From Streptomyces sp. CB00455 (GTDB lineage Bacteria > Actinomycetota > Actinomycetes > Streptomycetales > Streptomycetaceae), in contig NZ_LIVQ01000006.1 of assembly GCF_001905445.1 (NCBI RefSeq), positions 62,001-126,000 on the forward strand: a stretch of DNA of 64,000 nt, written 5' to 3'. The notes beneath the pieces were generated by a model, which was not told where the DNA came from, did no database searches, and saw only the letters and a list, made by a program, of their open reading frames with translations. A program made the translations under genes and the position numbers. Below, piece by piece: positions 1-7,548 of the stretch (position 1 is its first letter; the number at the start of each line of letters is the position of its first letter).

Positions 1-221
1 CCGCTGGTCGGCTCCACGATGGTGCCGCCCGGCCTGAGGGCTCCGCTCTGCTCGGCGGCCTCGATCATCCGGACGGCGATCCGGTCCTTCACGGATCCAC
101 CGGGATTGAAGTACTCGACCTTCGCAAGGACGGTGGCCTGCAGGCCTTCGGTCACACGGTTGAGCTTCACCAGCGGGGTGTTGCCGACGAGGCTGATCAT
201 CGAGTCGTGGAATTGCACCAT
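1..221 (-). CDS. cbs: Cystathionine beta-synthase, N-terminal part (truncated by window edge)
   Basis: The frame begins MVQFHDSMISLVGNTPLVKL and continues to the window edge (about 73 residues). This is the start of a PLP fold-type II enzyme of the cysteine synthase/cystathionine beta-synthase family. The segment FNPGGSVKDRIA carries the PLP lysine, and IVEPTSG is the next conserved loop. In Streptomyces full-length proteins with this start have C-terminal CBS domains and serve reverse transsulfuration (serine plus homocysteine to cystathionine), but that part lies outside the window. A plain O-acetylserine sulfhydrylase cannot be excluded from the visible part. GGAG sits five bases before the ATG. 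The gene is divergent from the SGNH hydrolase. Confidence 0.85.
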   Translation of the reverse strand, partial: MVQFHDSMISLVGNTPLVKLNRVTEGLQATVLAKVEYFNPGGSVKDRIAVRMIEAAEQSGALRPGGTIVEPTS

Positions 222-339
222 GTTCTCCAAGGAGGGGACTCCACGGGTTCTCCGGGAGGTCTGGCCAGGGTATGCCGAAAGGGATTGGCGAACCGTCCGT
301 ACGGGGCAGGAAGGTCATCGGGGCCGGACAGGAAGCGAG

Positions 340-1389
340 GTGGCCGCAAGGGTGTCCAGGGCGAGAACGGCCCGCCGGATCGCGGCGGGGGCAGCGTACG
401 GCGGGGGCGGCCTCGGGCTGGTCGGGGTCGCCACCGTGGGTCTGGTGCTGGCCGAGGTGCAGTTCGCCAAGCGCACGGTCGGGACCGGACTGCCGGATCC
501 GCCGCGCGCCGACGGGCTGTACGGGAGCGAATTCGGCGGGCCCGAGCAGAGCCCGGGGCCGCTGCGGCTGGGCATGCTGGGCGACTCCACGGCCGCGGGG
601 CTGGGCGTACGGCGGGCCCGGCAGACTCCCGCCGCCCTGCTGGCGTCCGGGCTGGCGTCGGTGGCCGAGCGACCCGTGGAGCTGCGCAACGTGGCGCTCT
701 CGGGAGCCATGTCGGACGACCTGGACCGCCAGGTGGGCCTGCTGCTGGACGACGGACGGCCCGTCCCCGACGTGTGCGTGATCATGATCGGCGCGAACGA
801 CGTGACCCGCCGGATGCCGCCGACGCAGTCGGTGCGGCTGCTGACCTCGGCCGTACGCCGGCTGCGCCTGGCGGGCTCCGAGGTCGTCGTCGGCACCTGC
901 CCGGACCTGGGCACGATCGAGCCGGTCTACCAGCCGCTGCGGTGGCTGGCCCGGCGGGTCTCACGGCAGCTGGCCGCCGCGCAGACCATAGGCGTGGTCG
1001 CGCTCGGCGCCCGTACGGTGTCGATGGGGGACCTGCTGGGCCCCGAGTTCGCCGCGAACCCGCGGGAGATGTTCGGCCCGGACTCCTACCACCCCTCGGC
1101 GGAGGGGTACGCGACCGCGGCGATGGCCGTGCTGCCGACCCTGTGCGCGGCGCTCGGCGTGTGGCCCGAGTCCGACCGGCTGGACGTGTCCCGGGACGAG
1201 GACATGCTGCCGGTGGCCCAGGCGGCCTCGGCCGCGGCCGGCGAGGCGGGCACGGAGGTCACCCCCGCCCGCGGGCCCTGGGCCCTCCTCAAGCACCGGC
1301 GGCGGCGCCGGGTGCCGGGCGAGGACCCGGCGGCCGCGTCCTCCACGGGCACCGGCCCCCCGCCGGCCGAGGTCGCCGGCCCGGCATGA
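340..1389 (+). CDS. SGNH/GDSL-family hydrolase, membrane-anchored or secreted
   Basis: A 349-residue esterase/lipase-like protein. The GDSL block is GDSTAAG with nucleophile Ser83, the block III GAND motif has Asn153, and the C-terminal catalytic pair is in DSYHPS (Asp248, His251), so the triad is complete. Residues about 14-40 form an Ala/Gly-rich hydrophobic segment after an Arg-rich start, a signal anchor or signal peptide, placing the enzyme outside the cytoplasm. The C-terminal 80 residues are Ala/Pro/Arg-rich and probably disordered. The GTG start was chosen because it precedes the basic-hydrophobic signal and has a purine-rich GGAAGCGAG upstream; the open frame extends further 5' into the divergent cbs gene, which is unlikely to be coding. 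The natural substrate is unknown. Confidence 0.82.
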   Translation: MAARVSRARTARRIAAGAAYGGGGLGLVGVATVGLVLAEVQFAKRTVGTGLPDPPRADGLYGSEFGGPEQSPGPLRLGMLGDSTAAGLGVRRARQTPAALLASGLASVAERPVELRNVALSGAMSDDLDRQVGLLLDDGRPVPDVCVIMIGANDVTRRMPPTQSVRLLTSAVRRLRLAGSEVVVGTCPDLGTIEPVYQPLRWLARRVSRQLAAAQTIGVVALGARTVSMGDLLGPEFAANPREMFGPDSYHPSAEGYATAAMAVLPTLCAALGVWPESDRLDVSRDEDMLPVAQAASAAAGEAGTEVTPARGPWALLKHRRRRRVPGEDPAAASSTGTGPPPAEVAGPA

Positions 1390-1669
1390 CCCGGCGACGC
1401 GCCCGCCCGCACCGTCCCGCAGCCGCCCCGTACGGCCGCCGCCCGTACGGCCGCCTCGGGAGGCGGGGGCAGGACGGCACGGGGCGGGCGGGTCCGCGTG
1501 CGGGCGGCCGCGTGCGCGGGCCCGCGACCCCGCCCGGCGAGCCCCGTGCCCCCCGCCCGTCGCGCCGGAGCGACCGGCATCACACCGCAAGGCCGGTGAC
1601 CTCGACCGTACGGGGCGGTAACTTCGCTTGCGGTCCCGCTTAGAGCCGCAACACACCCTTGGAGCCCCG

Positions 1670-2890
1670 ATGCCCGAAGCCGTCATCGTTTCCACCGCCC
1701 GCTCACCCATCGGGCGCGCCTTCAAGGGGTCCCTCAAGGACGTCCGCCCGGACGACCTGACCGCCACGATCATCCAGGCCGCCCTCGCCAAGATCCCCGA
1801 GCTGGACCCGCGCCAGATCGACGACCTGATGCTCGGCTGTGGCCTCCCCGGCGGCGAGCAGGGCCACAACCTCGGCCGGATCGTCGCCGTGCAGATGGGC
1901 ATGGACTACCTGCCCGGCACCACGATCACCCGTTACTGCTCCTCCTCGCTGCAGACCTCCCGCATGGCGCTGCACGCCATCAAGGCCGGCGAGGGCGACG
2001 TCTTCATCTCCGCGGGCGTGGAGATGGTCTCCCGGTCCGCGAAGGGCTCCTCCGACGGAATGCCGGACACCCACAACCCGCTCTTCGCGGACGCGGAGGC
2101 CCGTACGGCCGCCGTCGCGCAGAGCGAGGGCGCCTCCTGGCACGACCCGCGCGAGGACGGCCTGATCCCCGACGCGTACATCGCGATGGGGCAGACCGCC
2201 GAGAACCTGGCCCGCCTCAAGGGCGTGACCCGCCAGGACATGGACGAGTTCGGCGTCCGCTCGCAGAACCTGGCCGAGGAAGCCATCAAGAACGGCTTCT
2301 GGGCCCGCGAGATCACGCCCGTCACCACTCCGGACGGCACGGTCGTCTCCACCGACGACGGCCCGCGCGCCGGGGTGACCCTGGAGGCCGTCCAGGGCCT
2401 CAAGCCCGTCTTCCGCCCCGACGGCCTCGTCACGGCGGCCAACTGCTGCCCGCTGAACGACGGCGCCGCCGCCCTGGTCATCATGAGCGACACCAAGGCC
2501 CGCGAGGTGGGTCTGACCCCGCTGGCGCGGATCGTCTCCACCGGCGTGACCGGCCTCTCCCCCGAAATCATGGGCCTGGGCCCGGTCGAGGCGTCGAAGC
2601 AGGCCCTGAAGCGGGCCGGTCTGACCGTGGGCGACATCGACCTGTTCGAGATCAACGAGGCGTTCGCGGCGCAGGTCATCCCGTCCTACCGGGACCTGGA
2701 CATCCCGCTGGAGAAGCTGAACGTCAACGGCGGCGCCATCGCCGTCGGTCACCCCTTCGGGATGACCGGCGCCCGCATCACCGGCACCCTGATCAACAGC
2801 CTCCAGTTCCACGACAAGCAGTTCGGCCTGGAAACGATGTGCGTGGGCGGCGGCCAGGGCATGGCCATGGTCATCGAGCGGCTGAGCTGA
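1670..2890 (+). CDS. Acetyl-CoA acetyltransferase (thiolase)
   Basis: A 406-residue thiolase, the normal family length. The nucleophile is Cys90 in RYCSSSLQT, the general base region GHPFGMTG has His361, and the second catalytic Cys391 lies in MCVGGGQGMAM. The NEAFA motif is present (EINEAFAAQ). The enzyme condenses or cleaves acyl-CoA and acetyl-CoA in fatty-acid degradation or acetoacetyl-CoA formation; which direction dominates cannot be told from sequence. The ATG has GGAG five bases upstream. The stop codon lies inside the first of three 101-bp tandem repeats, so the last ten bases of the gene belong to the repeat unit. It is transcribed alone, with no co-directional fad partner nearby. 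Confidence 0.93.
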   Translation: MPEAVIVSTARSPIGRAFKGSLKDVRPDDLTATIIQAALAKIPELDPRQIDDLMLGCGLPGGEQGHNLGRIVAVQMGMDYLPGTTITRYCSSSLQTSRMALHAIKAGEGDVFISAGVEMVSRSAKGSSDGMPDTHNPLFADAEARTAAVAQSEGASWHDPREDGLIPDAYIAMGQTAENLARLKGVTRQDMDEFGVRSQNLAEEAIKNGFWAREITPVTTPDGTVVSTDDGPRAGVTLEAVQGLKPVFRPDGLVTAANCCPLNDGAAALVIMSDTKAREVGLTPLARIVSTGVTGLSPEIMGLGPVEASKQALKRAGLTVGDIDLFEINEAFAAQVIPSYRDLDIPLEKLNVNGGAIAVGHPFGMTGARITGTLINSLQFHDKQFGLETMCVGGGQGMAMVIERLS

Positions 2891-3184
2891 GCCGGAGCGG
2901 AGGGTAGGGGTCGCCCCGAGGAACGAGGGGCGGCACCTGCCCGCAGCGGTGGCGAAGCTCAGCGCGACCGACAAAACGGCGGCTGAGCTGAGCCGGAGCG
3001 GAGGGTAGGGGTCGCCCCGAGGAACGAGGGGCGGCACCTGCCCGCAGCGGTGGCGAAGCTCAGCGCGACCGACGAAACGGCGGCTGAGCCGAGCCGGAGC
3101 GGAGGGTAGGGGTCGCCCCGAGGAACGAAGGGCGGCACCTGCCCGCAGCGGTGGCGAAGCTCAGCGCGACCGACGAAACGGCGG
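2881..3184. repeat. Three head-to-tail copies of a 101-bp repeat
   Basis: Copies start at 2881, 2982 and 3083, and a fourth truncated start (about 14 bases) is at 3184. Copies differ at only a few positions. Each has gctgagc near the left end and its complement gctcagc about 75 bases on, and between them a long imperfect inverted repeat centred on cgccccgaggaacgaggggcg. The DNA can therefore fold into a large hairpin. The first copy overlaps the thiolase stop codon. It could be an amplified REP/MITE-like element or a tandemly duplicated terminator. No other copy was noticed in the window. Confidence 0.9.
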
Positions 3185-3509
3185 CTGAGCCGAGCGCCGT
3201 GCGCCGCGCGGCACGGTGCGACTGAAGCCGTACGGTCGCTCTGCGTAAGGGTCTTGTCGGCGCTGCGCTTCCGACCTGCGGGGCGGCGCCGGATCCAACC
3301 CCGTCGCAGCCCATCCGTGACCGAATCTCCCCCAGGATGTGACCTATGTCCTGGGGGTTCGGCATGTGCGCAGGTCAGCGCCGATACACAGGAGACGGGT
3401 GTGACCAAAGCCCTGTCCAATTCGTGACGTAATGCACTGCACGCCATTCCCAGGTCAGGACACTCTGATGTAGGAAGTCGGGGGACCGAATCACAACGGG
3501 AGTTAGTCA
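3185..3509. other. Intergenic leader with a hairpin at 3329-3357
   Basis: No convincing gene is seen here. The one clear structure is a hairpin with 9-bp arms, cccccagga and tcctggggg, separated by 11 bases (3329-3357). It is not followed by a T-run. It could be a terminator for the thiolase transcript or an operator for the downstream gene. The last 80 bases are less GC-rich and probably carry the promoter of the gene that starts at 3510, but no clear -10/-35 pair can be assigned. Confidence 0.4.
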
Positions 3510-4352
3510 GTGAGCGCCATGTCTCTTGCCCTGCTGCTGACCACGGCCGCTGCCACGGCCGTGGGCGCTGCTGCGCTGCACGCCGTCCATGGTCTGCGCA
3601 AGCAGGTCACGGCCCTGCGCGGTGAGCTGGCAGCGCCGGCCCACCCCCGCGGTGCAGCCGTCCCCCACGCCCGCAGCGCCGTGGCGTCCCCCGCCGCGGA
3701 GATACGAGCGGCGGTGGCCGAAGCCCTCGCCGAGGAGCGGGAGCGCGAGCTCGCCGAGGCGCGTGCCTTCTGGGCCGCGCAGGAGGCCCGCGACGCCGCC
3801 GACGCGTCGCCCCGGTTCGCCGGGGAGACCCCGGGCTCGCTGCTGGGCGGCCTGCCCGGGCTCGGCGAGGAAAGCCCGCTGTTCCTGCCCCGCCAGGCCG
3901 ATCTGGTGGGTCTGGAGGCGGTGCTCGGCGAGGACGTCCTCGACGAATACCCGGAGGACTCGGCCGAGCTGGCCGCGGCCCGCCGGCGCCACCCCTCGCA
4001 CCCCGACTTCGTGCCGGTCCAGGCCCCGCACCCCGGCGCCGACCACGAGCGCACCGTCAGCCGCCTGGAGGAGCTCGCGGAGGCCCGTACGGCCCTCGCG
4101 GACGTCCGCCCCGGCCCCCTCGGCACGCTGGACGTCTACGTCTTCACCGACGGGACCACGCTGTGCATGACCCCGGGCCACCGCGAGACCGCGGAGCGCC
4201 TCGCCGAGGCCCTGCGCGCGGGCACCGCGCCGGTCCTGCTGGGCGGCTCCGGCATCTCCGGCGCCTACGCGCTCACGTTCTCCTGCGGAGACACCGAGGA
4301 CCCGGACAGCAACGTCTACATCCTCGCGGACCGCGTCATCGCATCGCTCTGA
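3510..4352 (+). CDS. Hypothetical protein with N-terminal membrane anchor
   Basis: A 280-residue protein not assigned to a family. Residues 3-24 form one hydrophobic segment (LALLLTTAAATAVGAAALHAV), likely a signal anchor. Residues about 55-100 are rich in Ala, Glu and Arg and could be a short coiled coil. The C-terminal part (about 180-280) is a compact alpha/beta-looking domain with LDVYVFTDGTTLCMTPG and ISGAYALTFSCGD. The GTG start has GGGAG upstream. The last 17 bases overlap the 3' end of the convergent gene on the other strand. Codon usage is typical of the region. No function can be assigned. Confidence 0.75.
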   Translation: MSAMSLALLLTTAAATAVGAAALHAVHGLRKQVTALRGELAAPAHPRGAAVPHARSAVASPAAEIRAAVAEALAEERERELAEARAFWAAQEARDAADASPRFAGETPGSLLGGLPGLGEESPLFLPRQADLVGLEAVLGEDVLDEYPEDSAELAAARRRHPSHPDFVPVQAPHPGADHERTVSRLEELAEARTALADVRPGPLGTLDVYVFTDGTTLCMTPGHRETAERLAEALRAGTAPVLLGGSGISGAYALTFSCGDTEDPDSNVYILADRVIASL

Positions 4353-4698
4353 CCTCTGCCCGCTCCACCAGCCGCACGGCCTCGTCCAGCACCTCGGACG
4401 GGGCCTTCGCGCCGTCCGGGCCCCCCGCGGCGGCGCCGCCCCCGGCGGCCGCGGCGCGCAGCGCCTCGGCGAGGTCGAGCCCGGCCACCGCCACCTGGTC
4501 GCCGACGGCGAAGATCCCCGCGTCCGGCATCTCCCGTACGGCGCCGGCGCCCTCGAGGCGCTGTGCCCGGGTGGCGAGCTCGCGGGCCAGCTCCAGCGCG
4601 GTGGCCGCGGCGCCCTGCTGGAGGCGGCTCTGCGGCGCGGCCCGCAGGCGGTCGGCGAACCGTTCCACAACGGCGGTCAGGGGCGAAGTATCAAGCAC
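4336..4698 (-). CDS. Small hypothetical protein, Ala/Leu-rich helical
   Basis: About 120 residues starting VLDTSPLTAVVERFADRL, with largely helical composition and a glycine/alanine patch (AAAAGGGAAAGG) near residue 90. No signal peptide or membrane segment is seen and the family is not recognised. The GTG start was chosen because AAGG lies upstream and residues before it look like 5' untranslated sequence; an ATG 19 codons further upstream is possible. The gene is convergent with the preceding membrane-anchored protein and overlaps it by 17 bases. Confidence 0.55.
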   Translation of the reverse strand: MLDTSPLTAVVERFADRLRAAPQSRLQQGAAATALELARELATRAQRLEGAGAVREMPDAGIFAVGDQVAVAGLDLAEALRAAAAGGGAAAGGPDGAKAPSEVLDEAVRLVERAEVRAMR

Positions 4699-4799
4699 CC
4701 GGCCGACCTTACGCGCCGTCCCGGCACCATTGCCAACGGGCGAACTCTCCGGCACGGTGGCGTGAAGAGAACAGCACGGCGATACCTCCGGAGGCGCCC

Positions 4800-5030
4800 A
4801 TGTCCGTAGAGTTCTCCGAACAGACCCACCGCAACATGATCGACAGAATCCCGCAGACCACCGGTCGTGAGCTCTCCGACTGGCTCCGCACCGTCGACGA
4901 CGGCCCCTCGCTCGTCCGGTTCGAGGAGAAGGTCAGCTGGCTGCTCGGCGCACACGATCTGTCGTACGGCCAGGCGAAGGCGATCATCCACGAGTACGAC
5001 CTGCGCAGAGCCGCCCGCCGGTTCGGCTGA
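4800..5030 (+). CDS. Small DUF4287-like protein
   Basis: A 76-residue protein starting MSVEFSEQTHRNMIDRIPQT. The pattern of a short helix, TGRELSDWLRTVDDG, then FEEKVSWLLGAHDLSYGQAKAIIHEYD resembles the DUF4287 family, small soluble proteins of unknown biochemical role that often sit alone. GGAGG is five bases before the ATG. A strong terminator hairpin follows within 60 bases. The reading frame is compact and has no signal peptide. Confidence 0.75.
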   Translation: MSVEFSEQTHRNMIDRIPQTTGRELSDWLRTVDDGPSLVRFEEKVSWLLGAHDLSYGQAKAIIHEYDLRRAARRFG

Positions 5031-5089
5031 CCCCGGCATCCCTTCGCCCTCCATCCCTTCCGCCGCCCCCGACGGGCGCCGGACGCGGG

Positions 5090-5121
5090 AAGGCCCCGCG
5101 AGCTGTAGCTCGCGGGGCCTT
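5090..5121. terminator. Bidirectional terminator hairpin
   Basis: Perfect 15-bp arms, aaggccccgcgagct and its complement, with a two-base centre. It lies between the convergent DUF4287 gene and the Bax-inhibitor-like gene and can serve both. Confidence 0.85.
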
Positions 5122-5155
5122 CCCCGTGCCGTGGCGGGCGGGCCCGCCGGTCCGG

Positions 5156-6013
5156 CTAGTCGTTGCCGGAGAGGATCTGGAAGATGCGGAGCATCTCCAG
5201 GTAGATCCACACGAGGGTCAGGGTGAGGCCGAAGGCCGCCAGCCAGGACTCCTCGCGCGGGGCGCCGTAGGCGATGCCGTCCTCGACCTGCTTGAAGTCC
5301 ATGGCGAGGAAGCACGCGCCGAGGATGACGCCGATGGCGCCGAACAGCAGGCCGAGGCCGCCGCTGCGGAAGCCGAGGCCGTCACCGCCGCCGAAGAGGG
5401 CGAACAGCGAGTTGGCGACCATGAGCAGGATGAAGCCCATGGCGGCGGCCATCACGAAGCCGGTGAAGCGCCGGTTCACCCGGATCCAGCGCATCTTGTA
5501 CGCGAAGAGCACGGCGGCGAAGACGCACATCGTGCCCATGACGGCCTGGATGACGACGCCCGGACCCAGGTAGGTGCTGGTCGCCGCGCTGATGACGCCG
5601 AGGAAGACGCCCTCCAGCGCCGCGTACCCGAGGATCAGGGCCGGGACGGGCTTGCGCTTGAAGGACTGGACCATCGCCAGCACGAACGCGACGAGGGCCG
5701 CGCCGATGCCGATGGCGTACGACTTGCCGAGGTTGGCCGGGTCGACCGGCAGCAGGACCCAGGACAGCGTCGCCGTCACGATGAGCGTGCCGAGCGTCAT
5801 GGCCGTACGGCTCACGACGTCGTCCATGGTCATCGTGTTCGCCCGCGCCGGCGCCTGGGGCATGCCCGTGGCCGGGTCGGTCGCATACGGGTTGGTCGCG
5901 TACGGGTTGGTCGCGGTCCCGGCCTGCTGGTGCTGCTGCGCGTCGAAACCCGCGTAGCCACCGTTGTCGCGGCTGAACCCCCGTCGCGAGAAGACCGGGT
6001 TACTGCTCCTCAT
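5156..6013 (-). CDS. Bax inhibitor-1/YccA-family membrane protein
   Basis: A 285-residue protein with a soluble N-terminal stretch of about 65 residues, rich in Asn, Gln and Pro and containing two NPYAT repeats. Seven predicted hydrophobic segments follow (e.g. AYAIGIGAALVAFVLAM-like, ALILGYAALEGVFLGVIS, GFVMAAAMGFILLMVANSLF, GLLFGAIGVILGACFLAMDF). The last, WLAAFGLTLTLVWIYLEML, is the conserved terminal helix of the UPF0005/BI-1 group. Bacterial relatives are thought to act as pH-sensitive calcium leak channels or membrane-protein quality factors; the role here is inferred only. The ATG at 6013 follows GGAGGAGTGAG. The gene ends 35 bases from a shared terminator and lies downstream of bldA on the same strand. 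Confidence 0.85.
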   Translation of the reverse strand: MRSSNPVFSRRGFSRDNGGYAGFDAQQHQQAGTATNPYATNPYATDPATGMPQAPARANTMTMDDVVSRTAMTLGTLIVTATLSWVLLPVDPANLGKSYAIGIGAALVAFVLAMVQSFKRKPVPALILGYAALEGVFLGVISAATSTYLGPGVVIQAVMGTMCVFAAVLFAYKMRWIRVNRRFTGFVMAAAMGFILLMVANSLFALFGGGDGLGFRSGGLGLLFGAIGVILGACFLAMDFKQVEDGIAYGAPREESWLAAFGLTLTLVWIYLEMLRIFQILSGND

Positions 6014-6170
6014 CTCACTCCTCCGTGGCCACCGGGCGCGGCCTTGCCTCAAGAGTAATGCGCTCGCAAAGAAAGCACCCTACTGCTGGAGGAGGATCTT
6101 AGGAGGAGGCGCGACGGAGCGCAGGGGGTGAGGAGAGGGTGAGGAGGGGTGGCCTCGCGGACCTGCCGAG

Positions 6171-6252
6171 TGCCCGGAGCCGGACTTGAACCGGCACGGC
6201 CCGAAGGCCAGCGAGGTTTAAGCTCGCCGTGTCTGCATTCCACCATCCGGGC
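6171..6252 (-). tRNA. bldA: tRNA-Leu (anticodon UAA), the bldA tRNA
   Basis: The minus strand folds into an 82-nt class II tRNA. The acceptor arms are GCCCGGA and TCCGGGC with discriminator A. The anticodon stem is GCGAG/CTCGC around the loop CTTAAAC, the long variable arm is GGCC-TTCG-GGCC, and the T arm is GCCGG-TTCAAGT-CCGGC. Anticodon TAA reads the rare UUA codon. In Streptomyces this single tRNA is bldA, whose loss blocks aerial growth and many antibiotic pathways because UUA is confined to regulatory and accessory genes. CCA is not encoded. A possible -10 element TAGGCT lies at 6296-6301 (minus strand), about 44 bases upstream of the mature 5' end. Confidence 0.95.
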
Positions 6253-6682
6253 AGGCGTAGCGGGCCCCCGTGAAAAAGCCGTGAACGCTGGGCCGAGCCT
6301 ATCGGGAACGGCATCGCCGCCCGCGGGCCGTCTCTCCGATGTTGTCTGATTTTATTGGCGCTTGAGGGGTCGTCAGACGCGAGAACACGCGGTCCGCCCG
6401 CCCTCGGCGACGATCACGACCGGTACGGGAATGACGGGATTTCGATGGCCCGCGCCACCCCGCGCGCCACCCCCTGCGGCCGGCCCGCGCGTCCGTCCCG
6501 CGTCAGGGGTCCTGTCATACCAGAGGAGGAGCCGGGCGGGGCTCCGGTCAGACTCCAGTGGGCCCGGGAACGGGCACCTCGGCTGATCCGCGGCGCGGCG
6601 GGCGCGGCGAGGATGGAAGGGTCCCGCCGATGAACGGACCGGAGCCGGTCCGCAGCCCCGCCCCCCGACAGGAGTCGCTCCC
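6253..6682. promoter_or_regulatory. Divergent intergenic region between bldA and the ABC exporter
   Basis: No gene is seen. On the minus strand TAGGCT at 6296-6301 is a plausible -10 for bldA without a clear -35. The bases around 6340-6360 are AT-richer than the surroundings. The promoter of the plus-strand ABC operon should lie between about 6480 and 6660, but no good -35/-10 pair is visible. Confidence 0.35.
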
Positions 6683-7456
6683 GTGACCACCATGAACTAC
6701 GCCCCGCCCACCGCTCAGGCCGTGGCCGCCCGCGCCACCGGCCTCTCCAAGGTGTACGGCCAGGGCGAGACCCAGGTGGTCGCCCTGGAGAACGTCTCCG
6801 TGGACTTCGCCCAGGCACAGTTCACCGCGATCATGGGCCCCTCGGGCTCCGGCAAGTCCACGCTCATGCACTGCGTCGCCGGCCTGGACACCTTCTCCTC
6901 CGGCTCCGTGCGCATCGGTGAGACCGAGCTGGGCTCCCTCAAGGACAAGCAGCTCACCCAGCTGCGCCGGGACAAGATCGGCTTCATCTTCCAGGCCTTC
7001 AACCTGCTGCCGACGCTGACGGCCCTGGAGAACATCACGCTGCCCATGGACATCGCCGGCCGCAAGCCCGACAAGCAGTGGCTGGACTCCGTGATCGGCA
7101 TGGTCGGCCTCGCCGACCGGCTCGGCCACCGCCCCACCCAGCTCTCCGGCGGCCAGCAGCAGCGCGTGGCCGTCGCCCGCGCCCTGGCCTCCCGTCCCGA
7201 GATCATCTTCGGCGACGAGCCCACCGGGAACCTCGACTCGCGCTCCGGCGCCGAGGTCCTCGGCTTCCTGCGCAACTCGGTGCGCGAGCTCGGCCAGACC
7301 GTCGTAATGGTCACCCACGACCCGGTCGCCGCCTCCTACGCGGACCGCGTCATCTTCCTCGCCGACGGCCGCATCGTCGACGAGATGCTCAGCCCCACCG
7401 CCGACGGCGTGCTGGACCGCATGAAGGCGTTCGACGCCAAGGGCCGTACCAGCTGA
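6683..7456 (+). CDS. ABC transporter ATP-binding protein (MacB/LolD type)
   Basis: A 257-residue ATPase of the MacB/LolD/FtsE group. Walker A is GPSGSGKST (52-60), the Q-loop lies in FIFQAFNLLP, the signature LSGGQ is at 154-158, Walker B ends in FGDEPTG (Asp178, Glu179) and the H-loop is His212 in MVTHD. All catalytic residues are present. The GTG start has AGGAG eight bases upstream. The permease gene follows after 92 bases, so the two are probably one operon. A close paralogue is encoded by the minus-strand pair near 37-38 kb, with almost identical motifs. The substrate is unknown; the family drives mechanotransmission or export of lipoproteins, peptides and drugs rather than classic uptake. 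Confidence 0.93.
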   Translation: MTTMNYAPPTAQAVAARATGLSKVYGQGETQVVALENVSVDFAQAQFTAIMGPSGSGKSTLMHCVAGLDTFSSGSVRIGETELGSLKDKQLTQLRRDKIGFIFQAFNLLPTLTALENITLPMDIAGRKPDKQWLDSVIGMVGLADRLGHRPTQLSGGQQQRVAVARALASRPEIIFGDEPTGNLDSRSGAEVLGFLRNSVRELGQTVVMVTHDPVAASYADRVIFLADGRIVDEMLSPTADGVLDRMKAFDAKGRTS

Positions 7457-7548
7457 CCCGGGGTTCCCCCCTCGGTGGTGTCCGGCGGACCGCCATCCAC
7501 CACAGCCCCGCCCTCCTCCAGACTTCCAGCCCCAGGACTGAGACCCCC

